Shown: positions 1-6,647 of the stretch, piece by piece
Position numbering within the stretch: the stretch's first letter is position 1
Layout of the letters: each line of letters begins with the position of its first letter
Source of the DNA: Hyphomicrobiales bacterium
Lineage (GTDB): Bacteria; Pseudomonadota; Alphaproteobacteria; Rhizobiales; Aestuariivirgaceae
Assembly (NCBI GenBank): GCA_027067085.1
Contig: JAMOMM010000270.1
Span: forward strand, 1 to 10,934
DNA length: 10,934 nucleotides
Reading direction: 5' to 3'
The notes under the pieces: generated by a model
Seen by the model: the letters and a program-made list of their open reading frames with translations, nothing else
What the model was told of the DNA's origin: nothing
Databases searched by the model: none
Position numbers and translations under genes: made by a program

Positions 1-109
1 TAGCCACTTTTTCTAAAATGTCGCTGCTTTTGTGAATTTTGCTACGCATTTCGACAACAAGGTTGCGGGTCTTTTCAATTTCTAAATCAAGCTGTTTCGT
101 CTGAACCAT
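1..109 (-). CDS. Hypothetical protein, 5' end only (runs off the left edge)
   Basis: An ATG at 109-107 opens a reading frame that stays open for 36 codons to the window edge. A GGAG ribosome-binding site lies about 8 bases upstream. The visible N-terminus is MVQTKQLDLEIEKTRNLVVE, followed by a basic stretch with MRSKIHKSSDILEKVA. It is a hydrophilic, heptad-like helical segment with no signal peptide or membrane span. I do not recognise the family, and the C-terminus is outside the window. It lies downstream of the AAA ATPase on the same strand but 302 bases away, so it probably has its own promoter. That gap carries a TATAAGT-type palindrome resembling the motif in the ATPase promoter. The start site is fairly secure; the function is unknown. 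Confidence 0.6.
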   Translation of the reverse strand, partial: MVQTKQLDLEIEKTRNLVVEMRSKIHKSSDILEKVA

Positions 110-411
110 TTTGCATCTCCCAAATCTGTTTATAAGTTACTTAGCGTTATATAGCGTGTTTAGCCAGTATTTAAATGGGGAGTTTAAAGAACCCGTGAAC
201 ATCTGGCAACAAATGCGGTTGAAGTGGGAAGATATTTGCAAGATTATGAATTTGATCGGCTGACAGAACTCGTTGGTTGTCTTTAGTGGGCAGGTGATGC
301 CAAGCAATTTTGTTAGCTCTTTGGGTTAAGCTGTCATTTAAACTCATACGGAACAGTTTTGAAAGGTGTTTGCTCGCAAGTGCATGAGCGGAGATTGTTT
401 CAACCTTAAAA
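110..411. other. 302-base gap with no supported gene
   Basis: This stretch between the ATPase stop codon and the partial gene holds no gene I can support. A minus-strand frame at 171-461 opens only from a TTG inside the ATPase gene. Its first ATG, at 347-345, lacks a ribosome-binding site and its product resembles nothing I know. I see no strong hairpin followed by a T-tract that would end the ATPase transcript. The right-hand boundary of the partial gene's promoter includes the short palindrome TAAGT-T-ACTTA at 133-143. Confidence 0.6.
131..143. promoter_or_regulatory. Short palindrome upstream of the partial gene
   Basis: TAAGT-T-ACTTA (133-143) is a perfect 5-base inverted repeat around one base, inside the longer TATAAGTTACTTA (131-143). 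Read on the minus strand, it overlaps a possible -10 element (TATAAA, plus-strand 129-134) 20-25 bases before the start codon of the partial gene. The same heptamer TATAAGT/ACTTATA recurs in the promoter of the neighbouring ATPase (1591-1597 and 1644-1650). This suggests, but does not prove, a shared regulator. Confidence 0.3.
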
Positions 412-1575
412 TCATGTTTGGCGGCGCATGAAATCTGCAAAAAGTGGCACTGAAAAGTCAAGGAAGCCGTGTTCGGTGCTGTAAATCATCCCTTTCGAAA
501 TAGTGTTTGCGCGCACAGGACCAAGTGAGGACAACTTCTTGTCTAAAATCTTTGCAATGTCATTCATTGCATAGGGGCCATCTCCCAATTTTGCCATTAC
601 CGTAACAAACTCGGTTTCCTTGGGGGTTAGTCTATCGAGGCGTACACGAAAGAAACCATCATCTAGTGATGTCAGGGTTTCCGCATAGGCATTGTTCACG
701 TCCTGCTTGGTAATCTCTGGTCCTTCGGCATTGTTCCATGCCGTCGAGGACCACTCCTGTAGAAAAAATGGATACCCCTGTGTTCGAGTGATAATCTCTA
801 AGAGTCCGTCGGGCGAAATTGAAGCGCCTTCCTCAACAATAGGCTTCTCCACCGCTTGTCTTGCGGAAGGTTGGTCAAGTGCGTCTACGCCTGGATAAAG
901 GAAAAGCCGCTCGGAGTAGGATTTTGCCTCTCCAGCTAGGCGTGCAATCTGCGGAAGACCTGCGCCAACCATAATGACGGGTAGACCTTCTTGTGACATT
1001 CTGTGAATCGCGACAATAAGAGCAGATAGGTCAGGTTCCGACAGATATTGCACTTCGTCTATCAGTAGAATCCATCCCTTATTCCCAGCTTGTGCTGCCT
1101 TCCCAATTGCGGTAAAGATATCTGGTAAATCGAATTGAAGATCGCCACTGTCTGCAAGTCCTGGTTCGGGTTCGATGCCAATTTCAGCACCAGCTACTTC
1201 GATCCTAAACATCGACGCAAAGCCCCGTAGTCCTTTGAGGCCGCGTATTGCTAGCTGCTTTGCAGCATCTATTGTTGATAGTGCGCGCAACACTTTCCTC
1301 ATCTCTGGATAGAGGAGACGCGCAAGGCTTTGGTGTTCTGGTGCCTCTATTTTTGAGATAAAGTAGCTTTGATCTTCCGCAATTCGGCCGATTTCATTGA
1401 GTAAAACGGTCTTTCCAGTTCCTCGTAATCCGAGAAGCATCATTGATCGCGCATTTCGGCCGAGCAACGCGCGGCCACATGCGATCTTAGCGGTGTTTAA
1501 AATGTCATCACGCCCAGCTAACTCAGGAGGTCTACTTCCTGCGCCTGGGGCAAAGGGATTGCGATAGGGGTCCAT
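412..1575 (-). CDS. AAA-type ATP-binding protein, stand-alone
   Basis: A 387-residue P-loop ATPase. The Walker A motif GLRGTGKT is at about residues 49-56 and the Walker B motif ILLIDE at about 169-174. A sensor-like strand (LPVIMVGAGLPQI) follows at about 198-210. The C-terminal third (about 310-385), beginning LTPKETEFVTVMAKL, reads like a winged-helix domain of the kind found in Orc1/Cdc6-like and AAA_16 ATPases. The N-terminal RNPFAPGAGSRPPELAGRDDIL is typical of this family's lead-in before the AAA core. There is no signal peptide or membrane span, so it is cytosolic. The start is secure: GGAGAA lies at 1581-1586, just before the ATG. The gene stands alone and its AT-rich promoter is packed with inverted repeats. 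ATP binding is well supported; the target is unknown. Relatives occur both in ordinary chromosomes and in mobile or defence regions. The family assignment is from memory of the motifs. Confidence 0.85.
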   Translation of the reverse strand: MDPYRNPFAPGAGSRPPELAGRDDILNTAKIACGRALLGRNARSMMLLGLRGTGKTVLLNEIGRIAEDQSYFISKIEAPEHQSLARLLYPEMRKVLRALSTIDAAKQLAIRGLKGLRGFASMFRIEVAGAEIGIEPEPGLADSGDLQFDLPDIFTAIGKAAQAGNKGWILLIDEVQYLSEPDLSALIVAIHRMSQEGLPVIMVGAGLPQIARLAGEAKSYSERLFLYPGVDALDQPSARQAVEKPIVEEGASISPDGLLEIITRTQGYPFFLQEWSSTAWNNAEGPEITKQDVNNAYAETLTSLDDGFFRVRLDRLTPKETEFVTVMAKLGDGPYAMNDIAKILDKKLSSLGPVRANTISKGMIYSTEHGFLDFSVPLFADFMRRQT

Positions 1576-1587
1576 TTGAATTCTCCG

Positions 1588-1652
1588 AAGTATAAGTAAT
1601 TCTATCTAATTATAATTAGTTATAACAAAAAAAGATATACTTACTTATACTT
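1588..1652 (-). promoter_or_regulatory. Probable promoter and operator of the AAA ATPase gene
   Basis: Read on the minus strand, a -35-like TTGTTA (plus 1623-1628) and a -10-like TAGAAT (plus 1599-1604) are separated by 18 bases. A perfect 14-base palindrome, CTAATTA/TAATTAG (1606-1619), fills the spacer and contains TATAAT itself. The region is bracketed by perfect 12-base inverted repeats, AAGTATAAGTAA (1588-1599) and its complement (1641-1652), centred near 1620. One arm would lie over the transcription start and the other just upstream of -35. That layout fits repression by a dimeric regulator. The repeats are directly visible; the promoter assignment is inference. Confidence 0.5.
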
Positions 1653-1738
1653 TGCTAGACATCCCTATTATGCCCGCTGTGGATTAGGGCTGTTTCGTAT
1701 GGATATCAGAGATCACGAAGACTTTGTGGTGTCCATAT

Positions 1739-1754
1739 TATCAAAAATTTGATA
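1739..1754. repeat. 16-base palindrome downstream of the JmjC gene
   Basis: TATCAAA (1739-1745), AA, TTTGATA (1748-1754) is a perfect inverted repeat with 7-base arms. It lies 44 bases past the stop codon of the JmjC-like gene and about 165 bases upstream of the ATPase gene. It is too AT-rich and lacks the T-tract expected of a terminator. An operator is possible. A looser repeat, TATGGA (1698-1703) with TCCATA (1732-1737), lies beside it. Confidence 0.3.
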
Positions 1755-1797
1755 CTGGTGCTAACTTGCCGTTTGAACTAACAGTCCAACCACCACC

Positions 1798-2718
1798 TCA
1801 CTCCGCAGGCTCATTGTAATAATAATTGGCCTTCTTCCCATAAATCAAGCCACGCAAAAACCCGCGAATTTTTTCTGATTTGCGTAAAGGGTCGAGGACG
1901 AGGCGCATGGCGTCGTGGGTGAAGACTTTGAACTGGTCAAAAGCAGGTGAGATGCCCGGGGCTTTTTGGGGCCAGCCGAAATGGCGCATGGTGCCGTTCA
2001 TCAGGCGGATTTTGTTGAGACGTTCGACCTTTGGGGTTTTCCATGTCATCGCCATAGAGACTGAATAACGCCCATGCACTTTCACCCAATGGGGGTCAAG
2101 GTATGGAATGTGAACGCCGTCACCTGGCTTTAATTCAAACACGGTGGCGCGTTGTTCAAAAGCTGTGTCATAGGTTTGGTTGCGAAATTGCGATGGTGAG
2201 ATTTCCATGCGTTCTTCACTGATTAAGCTGCGGTCTTCATTATCGAAAATATGGACTTCCTTATCGCCGCGTATCTGAATGAGAATATTTTCTTCTGCAT
2301 CCACATGAAAAGGGGTGGTGGCGTTGGCTGAGGAAACGAAAATGAAACCTTCAAGGTCGGAATATTTTTGTCCTGCAAGGCCTGCGCTTTCAAACAAGCC
2401 ATCAACAAATTGTGTGAGTAAGGCTTTGTATTCAGGCTGTTCTTCGACCCGCTTAATCACCATCCATGCGTTGTGGTTTTCAATACGGTTGATAACCTCT
2501 TGGGGTTCCATATCAAGCCTTGGTGTGGTTTGCGCGCTTTGGCCGATTTCTAAGTCGCCTGAGTTAAATTCGATTTTATCACGTGGCATTTTTGCAGCCA
2601 GCTCGACCAAATTTGGTAAGTTGAAAAGTGAGTTTTCAACGAGATTATGTTTGATTGTAAACGGCTTTTTGTGGAGGTTGTTTGAAGCTGTTGTTTTGTC
2701 TAACTCGATGATGCTCAT
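1798..2718 (-). CDS. Cupin-like JmjC-type Fe(II)/2-oxoglutarate oxygenase
   Basis: A 306-residue protein with the metal-binding layout of the JmjC/cupin_8 branch of Fe(II)- and 2-oxoglutarate-dependent oxygenases. The HxD pair is in TTPFHVDAEENILIQIRG (His138, Asp140). The distal histidine is probably His210 in PGDGVHIPYLDPHWVKV, with His203 as the alternative. Lys153, in the strand after the HxD, could bind 2-oxoglutarate. The family hydroxylates proteins or small molecules; the substrate here is unknown. There is no signal peptide, so it is cytosolic. An AAGGG ribosome-binding site precedes the ATG. It is the last gene of a minus-strand operon, 13 bases after the acyltransferase, and the flippase lies before that. 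The context points to surface glycan or envelope modification. The tail (about 231-306), with RHFGWP and a basic stretch, is conserved-looking but unassigned. Confidence 0.8.
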   Translation of the reverse strand: MSIIELDKTTASNNLHKKPFTIKHNLVENSLFNLPNLVELAAKMPRDKIEFNSGDLEIGQSAQTTPRLDMEPQEVINRIENHNAWMVIKRVEEQPEYKALLTQFVDGLFESAGLAGQKYSDLEGFIFVSSANATTPFHVDAEENILIQIRGDKEVHIFDNEDRSLISEERMEISPSQFRNQTYDTAFEQRATVFELKPGDGVHIPYLDPHWVKVHGRYSVSMAMTWKTPKVERLNKIRLMNGTMRHFGWPQKAPGISPAFDQFKVFTHDAMRLVLDPLRKSEKIRGFLRGLIYGKKANYYYNEPAE

Positions 2719-2731
2719 TGGGCTTTACCCT

Positions 2732-3871
2732 TCATTTTTTAAACTTGTGATACAAGTGCTTTAAGAAATCACGGGCATTCAGGCGGAAGGTTTCTAAAAT
2801 TACAATGAACTTGAAAACAGTATCGCTGGTGTTTGGGGTGGCAATCAGGTAGTCGGCAATTTGAATGCGATCGCGCCAGATGTTGTTAATCATCGGGTGG
2901 TTTGCATCAGCACTTGAATCAACTAATTCAACGTTAGAATTGTCTAAAAAGTCTTTCGTTGCATCCAAAATGACAAGAACGCCAGGTGAATACGCAGACT
3001 TTGTTTCATCAAAGGCCATTTTACCGAGCCAAGCTTGATTGTTCTCCATAAATCCAAACATCGAGGCGATCACTTTTCCGTCTAGTGTAATCTTCCAGAA
3101 CAGCAATGATCCATTATGAGCCATTTGTTCCACTGCTTGGCGCAAATGACCCTCTTGTTCTTTGTTGCAAGCAATTGCCGTGCCGCTTTGGCCTTTCCAG
3201 CCAGAATTTTCGAGTGCAAGAAAGTCATCTAACCATGGTGTGATGGGCATAGAGGCATCCCATGTGGTTGATACAAGCTCGCCAAGTTCGCTTAGGCGAT
3301 TGCGTAAACGGCGATATTCCTTTTTGCGTTTGCGTGAGAAGTTTTCATTGAACCATGTTTCATAATCGTTTTTGCACTCAAGAGCAGCGCGCTCATGGGC
3401 GTTAAAAACTTTATATCGTGGAGCCGATGATGTGGCTAATTTATCAACACAGTCGTTGAAAGTTGCATTTTGTTGTACCCGCTTTAACAATACGGCATTT
3501 ACCCCCAAACGGTCATAGCATCGCGATAAAAGGCTTTTAAGGGCTGTTAGCGGTTGTGCCGCTTCAAGCAATGGTGTGCCTGAGAATAAGAAGCCAGTGT
3601 CCCAAGTTAGGGCGGTTTTGAGAGGCAAAAGTGGGATGGTTGACCGCGAGGTTAAACCTGCAACGCTCAACAGGTTTTCTCTGTCTGAAAAAATAATTTC
3701 GCGACTCTTTGCTTGGCTTAAATAGTCCGATTGAGCCGTGAGCCAAATACGATTTTGAGCAAACGCAGGTATTAAGCTGGATTGTGATAACTCATCCCAT
3801 TTGTCTTCAAAGGGCGTTTTTGTTGGCATGCCTGTTCGTGTGCGCTGGATATGATTAGGCGGGGTTAGCAT
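2732..3871 (-). CDS. BioF2/FemAB-like GNAT-fold acyltransferase
   Basis: About 379 residues from the ATG at 3871-3869. The C-terminal half carries the marks of the BioF2-like (CelD/BcsL, Acetyltransf_6) domain. These are a basic helix with KKEYRRLRNRL (about 182-194), LENSGWKG (about 220-227), a strand FWKITLDGKVIASMFGF, a substrate-loop-like YSPG near 295, and WRDRIQIADYLIA near the end. Such enzymes transfer acyl or aminoacyl groups in polysaccharide and envelope pathways. The start is uncertain. A frame open to 3916 would overlap the flippase gene by 62 bases. The ATG at 3871 overlaps it by 17 bases, and the ATG at 3829 would not overlap; none has a strong ribosome-binding site. There is no signal peptide. 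The gene is sandwiched between a flippase and a JmjC oxygenase, which suggests it modifies the flippase cargo. The substrate is unknown. Confidence 0.78.
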   Translation of the reverse strand: MLTPPNHIQRTRTGMPTKTPFEDKWDELSQSSLIPAFAQNRIWLTAQSDYLSQAKSREIIFSDRENLLSVAGLTSRSTIPLLPLKTALTWDTGFLFSGTPLLEAAQPLTALKSLLSRCYDRLGVNAVLLKRVQQNATFNDCVDKLATSSAPRYKVFNAHERAALECKNDYETWFNENFSRKRKKEYRRLRNRLSELGELVSTTWDASMPITPWLDDFLALENSGWKGQSGTAIACNKEQEGHLRQAVEQMAHNGSLLFWKITLDGKVIASMFGFMENNQAWLGKMAFDETKSAYSPGVLVILDATKDFLDNSNVELVDSSADANHPMINNIWRDRIQIADYLIATPNTSDTVFKFIVILETFRLNARDFLKHLYHKFKK

Positions 3872-5249
3872 TGTTTTCTTTCTTAATCTCGGTTTTTGCA
3901 TTTTCATTGAGAACACGATTGGCAGTTACGGTTAAAAGGATTGCTTCAACGATAAAGGACAATGCTGTCGCTGCAGCTGCGCCTAAAAGGCCATACTTTG
4001 GAATGAGTAGCAGGTTAAAGGCGATATTGATGGCCACGGCAGTTCCCATGGTGATTGCTGCCATGTTTTGTTGTCCTGTGGCGATCATCAATCCTTGTAG
4101 TGGACCTGCAAGAGAGCGGGCTAATAAGCCGATAACCAGAATAAACATGGCTGGATACCCCGTCATAAATTCGGGACCAAACAACCAAAGAATGGGTTTG
4201 CCGAGAAGTAACAGACCTATTGCACCGATGAGTGAGGGTACAAAGGTCCACATTCTGGTTTGTTTAAAAAATCGCTTTAGTTCAGTGTTTTTGCCCGCTG
4301 AATAAAGTGTTGAAAATTTGGGAGTTACGGCAGCGGTTACTGAAAAATGCACGAAAGCGATGAGCGCAATGGTGCGGGCTGCCGCAAAGTAAATAGCAAT
4401 TTGTTCTGGTGGTACATAAAGATCAAGCAGGATGATGTCCATGTTTGTCATCATCAATGCAAAGCTTTCAACGGCAATTACAGGCAAAGATACTTTAATC
4501 CAAAAGCTGGTTTTGTACTGACGCGGGCCTTTGTGGATTTCTGCGTTCATACGCTTTTTTTGCAAAATATATTGAATAATGGCTGTAATCCACGTGGCGG
4601 CAATGGCAGAATATACCGCAGTTTCAGCGCTTTTGCTCCAGCCAATACCGACGGAAATACCAATGAAAGCAAACAGCAAGATAGGGCGCAAAATGTAGGG
4701 CGGTACGAGAGCTAAGTCGATCCAGCCTTGTGAGCGGCCCAAACCGTCTTGAAAATCTGTTAAGGCAAATGCGGGGATGCATACCAATGCCAACGCGGCT
4801 GGAATGCGGTAATAATCGGCAATGCTGCCTTCAAAATAATGTAAGAAAGTCAAACCTGCGATGGTTGCAGCTAGGCCCATACCAAAAGAGAAGATGCGGC
4901 CAGTACGAATGAAGCCTCGGACTAAATCTGGTTGTTTCTTTTCTTGGTATTCAGGGACAAAACGCACAACGCTTGTGGCAAAACCTGCCGCACACAAAGT
5001 GCCGATGACGATGACCCAAACCCAGATATAGGTGAAAACACCATATTCGTGAGGGCCGATCCAGCGGGCGAGAAGAACTTGGGAAAAAAAGGCTATGGCG
5101 GCAGATGCGATGCGAATTGCAAAGGCGGTTAGTGCGCCGCGCTGCGAACGCTGCGTATCACCATCGCCGCCCAGAATACTCTCAGCCTTGCGTTGAATGC
5201 CTTCTGGCAGAAGTTTGAGCGCTTTTTTGACCAACATTTTAAATCCCAT
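3855..5249 (-). CDS. Wzx/MOP-type oligosaccharide or lipid-linked glycan flippase
   Basis: 464 residues, almost entirely hydrophobic helices, consistent with the 12-14 membrane spans of the MOP exporter superfamily (RfbX/Wzx branch). The first span follows a soluble N-terminal segment of about 40 residues that contains a basic amphipathic helix. The stretch LARWIGPHEYGVFTYIWVWV at about residues 60-80 matches the family's first loop, where an LG..EYG..... pattern is common. The end is charged (about 450-464, rich in Lys, Glu and Asn). Family members flip undecaprenyl-linked sugars across the inner membrane. It is the first gene of the operon leading to the acyltransferase and the JmjC oxygenase. 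The ATG at 5249 has only a weak ribosome-binding site. A second ATG four codons later is preceded by GGGAT, so the exact start is open. The cargo cannot be named. Confidence 0.85.
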   Translation of the reverse strand: MGFKMLVKKALKLLPEGIQRKAESILGGDGDTQRSQRGALTAFAIRIASAAIAFFSQVLLARWIGPHEYGVFTYIWVWVIVIGTLCAAGFATSVVRFVPEYQEKKQPDLVRGFIRTGRIFSFGMGLAATIAGLTFLHYFEGSIADYYRIPAALALVCIPAFALTDFQDGLGRSQGWIDLALVPPYILRPILLFAFIGISVGIGWSKSAETAVYSAIAATWITAIIQYILQKKRMNAEIHKGPRQYKTSFWIKVSLPVIAVESFALMMTNMDIILLDLYVPPEQIAIYFAAARTIALIAFVHFSVTAAVTPKFSTLYSAGKNTELKRFFKQTRMWTFVPSLIGAIGLLLLGKPILWLFGPEFMTGYPAMFILVIGLLARSLAGPLQGLMIATGQQNMAAITMGTAVAINIAFNLLLIPKYGLLGAAAATALSFIVEAILLTVTANRVLNENAKTEIKKENNANPA

Positions 5250-5292
5250 CTGCGATCACACCGTTTTTGATATGAAGACGCAACTTTCCCAT

Positions 5293-5327
5293 CACGTATT
5301 TTTACGCTCACCACGTGTTTTTACGTA
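5293..5327 (-). promoter_or_regulatory. Phased ACG(T) repeat array upstream of the flippase operon
   Basis: Two imperfect direct repeats, CACGTATTTTTACG (5293-5306) and CACGTGTTTTTACG (5312-5325), match at 13 of 14 bases with a 19-base period. The ACG cores fall at 5294, 5304, 5313 and 5323, about one helical turn apart, and three of the four are ACGT. CACGTG (5312-5317) and TACGTA (5322-5327) are palindromes. The array ends 44 bases before the flippase start codon, where a promoter is expected. This layout fits cooperative binding of a regulator, but no regulator is identified. Confidence 0.4.
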
Positions 5328-5423
5328 TGGGTGAGAGATTAAGGGGAAAACCTTTCTAAACACTTGGGAATGAAAGGTGATTTGACTTGATGGTTAATAG
5401 GGGTTTGCGAGGTGTTTAAAAAT

Positions 5424-5981
5424 TCAACCAGCAAACCCACCATTGTTTAAGAATTCGAGTTCTTGTGGCGTGGATTCGCGGCCCAAAATAGCATTGCGAT
5501 GGGGAAAGCGGCCAAATTCTTTGATGATGTCGCGGTGTTCCATCGCATGAGCAATGGTTTTATTTAGGCCGTAGCGTTTGCACATGGCAACGCAAAACCG
5601 TTGATTGCGAAAATCTTCAGAGTGCATAAATGGCATAATGAACCAACGGCGTTCGCTTTCATCAAAGCGTTCGATGATGTCGGTGCGCATGGCATAGTTT
5701 GCAACGGTGCGCGCGTGCTCATCGGTATCAAACATTTGCGGTGTGCCGCGCATAATATTGCGGTTGAATTGGTCGAGAATGAGGGTGAGTGCTAAAACAC
5801 CGTGTTGGTCATCGCACCAATGGTCAAGCCCTCCAGTACGGGCAATTTTAAGGACGTTGCCAAATTTTGCGGTTAGGTCCGCGTCGAAAGCAGCGTCTTT
5901 TTGCCAATATTGGGCTTCATCAAGATTGAGCCAAAATGCTGTAATATCCATCGGGGTGTAGGTCTTTTTTGACTCGGTCAT
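5424..5981 (-). CDS. DUF924 family protein
   Basis: A 185-residue soluble protein with the diagnostic DUF924 motifs: LTLILDQFNRNIMRGTPQMF in the middle, PFMHSEDFRNQ, and HRDIIKEFGRFPHRNAILGR with STPQELEFLNNGG at the end. The family is widespread in proteobacteria, helical and TPR-like, and its biochemical function is unknown. The frame stays open to 6005, overlapping the MarC gene. The better start is the ATG at 5981-5979, because a strong GGAGG lies at 5990-5994, 8 bases upstream. This leaves only 4 bases after the MarC stop codon. It is the last gene of the minus-strand operon with the membrane proteins, which suggests co-expression but does not explain its role. No terminator is evident downstream. 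Confidence 0.9.
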   Translation of the reverse strand: MTESKKTYTPMDITAFWLNLDEAQYWQKDAAFDADLTAKFGNVLKIARTGGLDHWCDDQHGVLALTLILDQFNRNIMRGTPQMFDTDEHARTVANYAMRTDIIERFDESERRWFIMPFMHSEDFRNQRFCVAMCKRYGLNKTIAHAMEHRDIIKEFGRFPHRNAILGRESTPQELEFLNNGGFAG

Positions 5982-5985
5982 TTGT

Positions 5986-6642
5986 CTATCCTCCAAATCC
6001 AGCATCGGCTAGGCCCGTTAAAACAAATTGCACGGCTAAAGCAGCTAGGATCATGCCCAAAATACGTGACATTGCACGGGTCGCTGTAGGGCTAAGATAA
6101 CGACCGAGCCTTCCAGCTATCAGAAACAGCACCAAGGTTAAAGCAATGACAGCAAAAAGAACGCTAATGACGACGATTTGCCCCGAAATTCCTTGAGGCG
6201 CGGTGCTCATGAGCAAAATTATCGAGGCAATGGCACCTGGCCCTGCAATGAGTGGAGTGCCCAATGGAAAGACCCATTGATCGTCAAGTGGGTCGTCTGC
6301 TTCTTCGTGTTCGGCAGATGAACGTTCAACATTTTGTTCGCGTCGTGCGGCGCGTTTTTCAAACAGCATCTCAAGAGCCATTAAAAACAATAAGATGCCG
6401 CCAGCTATGCGAAATGCGGGTAAAGAGATGCCGAGAAAATTCAGAACGGGTTGGCCTGCAACTGCAAACACGAGCAAGATTGTAAAACCAAAAATGGTTG
6501 CCCGCCAAGCTGTTCTATGGCGTGCTTTATCAGATGACCCTGCTGTAATAGCCAGAAATAGTGGCACCAGCCCAATTGGATCTATGATAACAAACAAGGT
6601 TGCGAAGGCAGGTATCGCAACCTCACTCCATAAAGACCACAT
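5986..6642 (-). CDS. MarC family inner-membrane protein
   Basis: 218 residues with about six hydrophobic spans arranged as two sets of three, separated by a charged linker (about residues 93-122, KRAARREQNVERSSAEHEE...). This is the typical MarC/UPF0056 layout and length. Family signatures include FATLFVIIDPIGLVPLFLAIT near the N-terminus and PLGTPLIAGPGAIASIILL after the linker. The family was first linked to multiple antibiotic resistance by its genetic position, but no transport function has been established, so no gene symbol is given. A GGAGG ribosome-binding site lies about 10 bases before the ATG, inside the end of the upstream gene. The upstream stop codon is 5 bases away and the DUF924 gene follows after 4. 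This is a tightly coupled operon. Confidence 0.9.
   Translation of the reverse strand: MWSLWSEVAIPAFATLFVIIDPIGLVPLFLAITAGSSDKARHRTAWRATIFGFTILLVFAVAGQPVLNFLGISLPAFRIAGGILLFLMALEMLFEKRAARREQNVERSSAEHEEADDPLDDQWVFPLGTPLIAGPGAIASIILLMSTAPQGISGQIVVISVLFAVIALTLVLFLIAGRLGRYLSPTATRAMSRILGMILAALAVQFVLTGLADAGFGG
5990..5994 (-). promoter_or_regulatory. Ribosome-binding site that sets the DUF924 start
   Basis: GGAGG on the minus strand sits 8 bases before the ATG at 5981 and inside the last codons of the MarC gene (GGA TTT GGA GGA TAG). It selects this ATG over an upstream in-frame codon at 6005. It also implies translational coupling with the MarC gene. Confidence 0.7.
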
Positions 6643-6647
6643 TTTGG

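Noticed and set aside
171..461. 96-codon minus-strand frame downstream of and overlapping the ATPase gene
   Set aside because: It opens at a TTG inside the ATPase gene. Its first ATG (347-345) has no ribosome-binding site, and the product has no recognisable features.
2315..2764. 149-codon plus-strand frame opposite the JmjC gene
   Set aside because: It is the antisense shadow of a gene with clear JmjC motifs; its own product shows no domain and it lacks a start signal.
3872..3916. Upstream in-frame extension of the acyltransferase gene
   Set aside because: It would overlap the flippase gene by 62 bases and adds only a basic peptide without family character.
3871..4305. 144-codon plus-strand frame opposite the flippase gene
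   Set aside because: It is antisense to a clear membrane transporter, and its product is low-complexity and not family-like.
5341..5423. Possible terminator after the DUF924 gene
   Set aside because: Only short, weak stems such as AAGG/CCTT are visible, and no T-tract follows on the minus strand.
5982..6005. Upstream in-frame extension of the DUF924 gene
   Set aside because: The strong GGAGG at 5990-5994 points to the ATG at 5981, and the extension would overlap the MarC gene.
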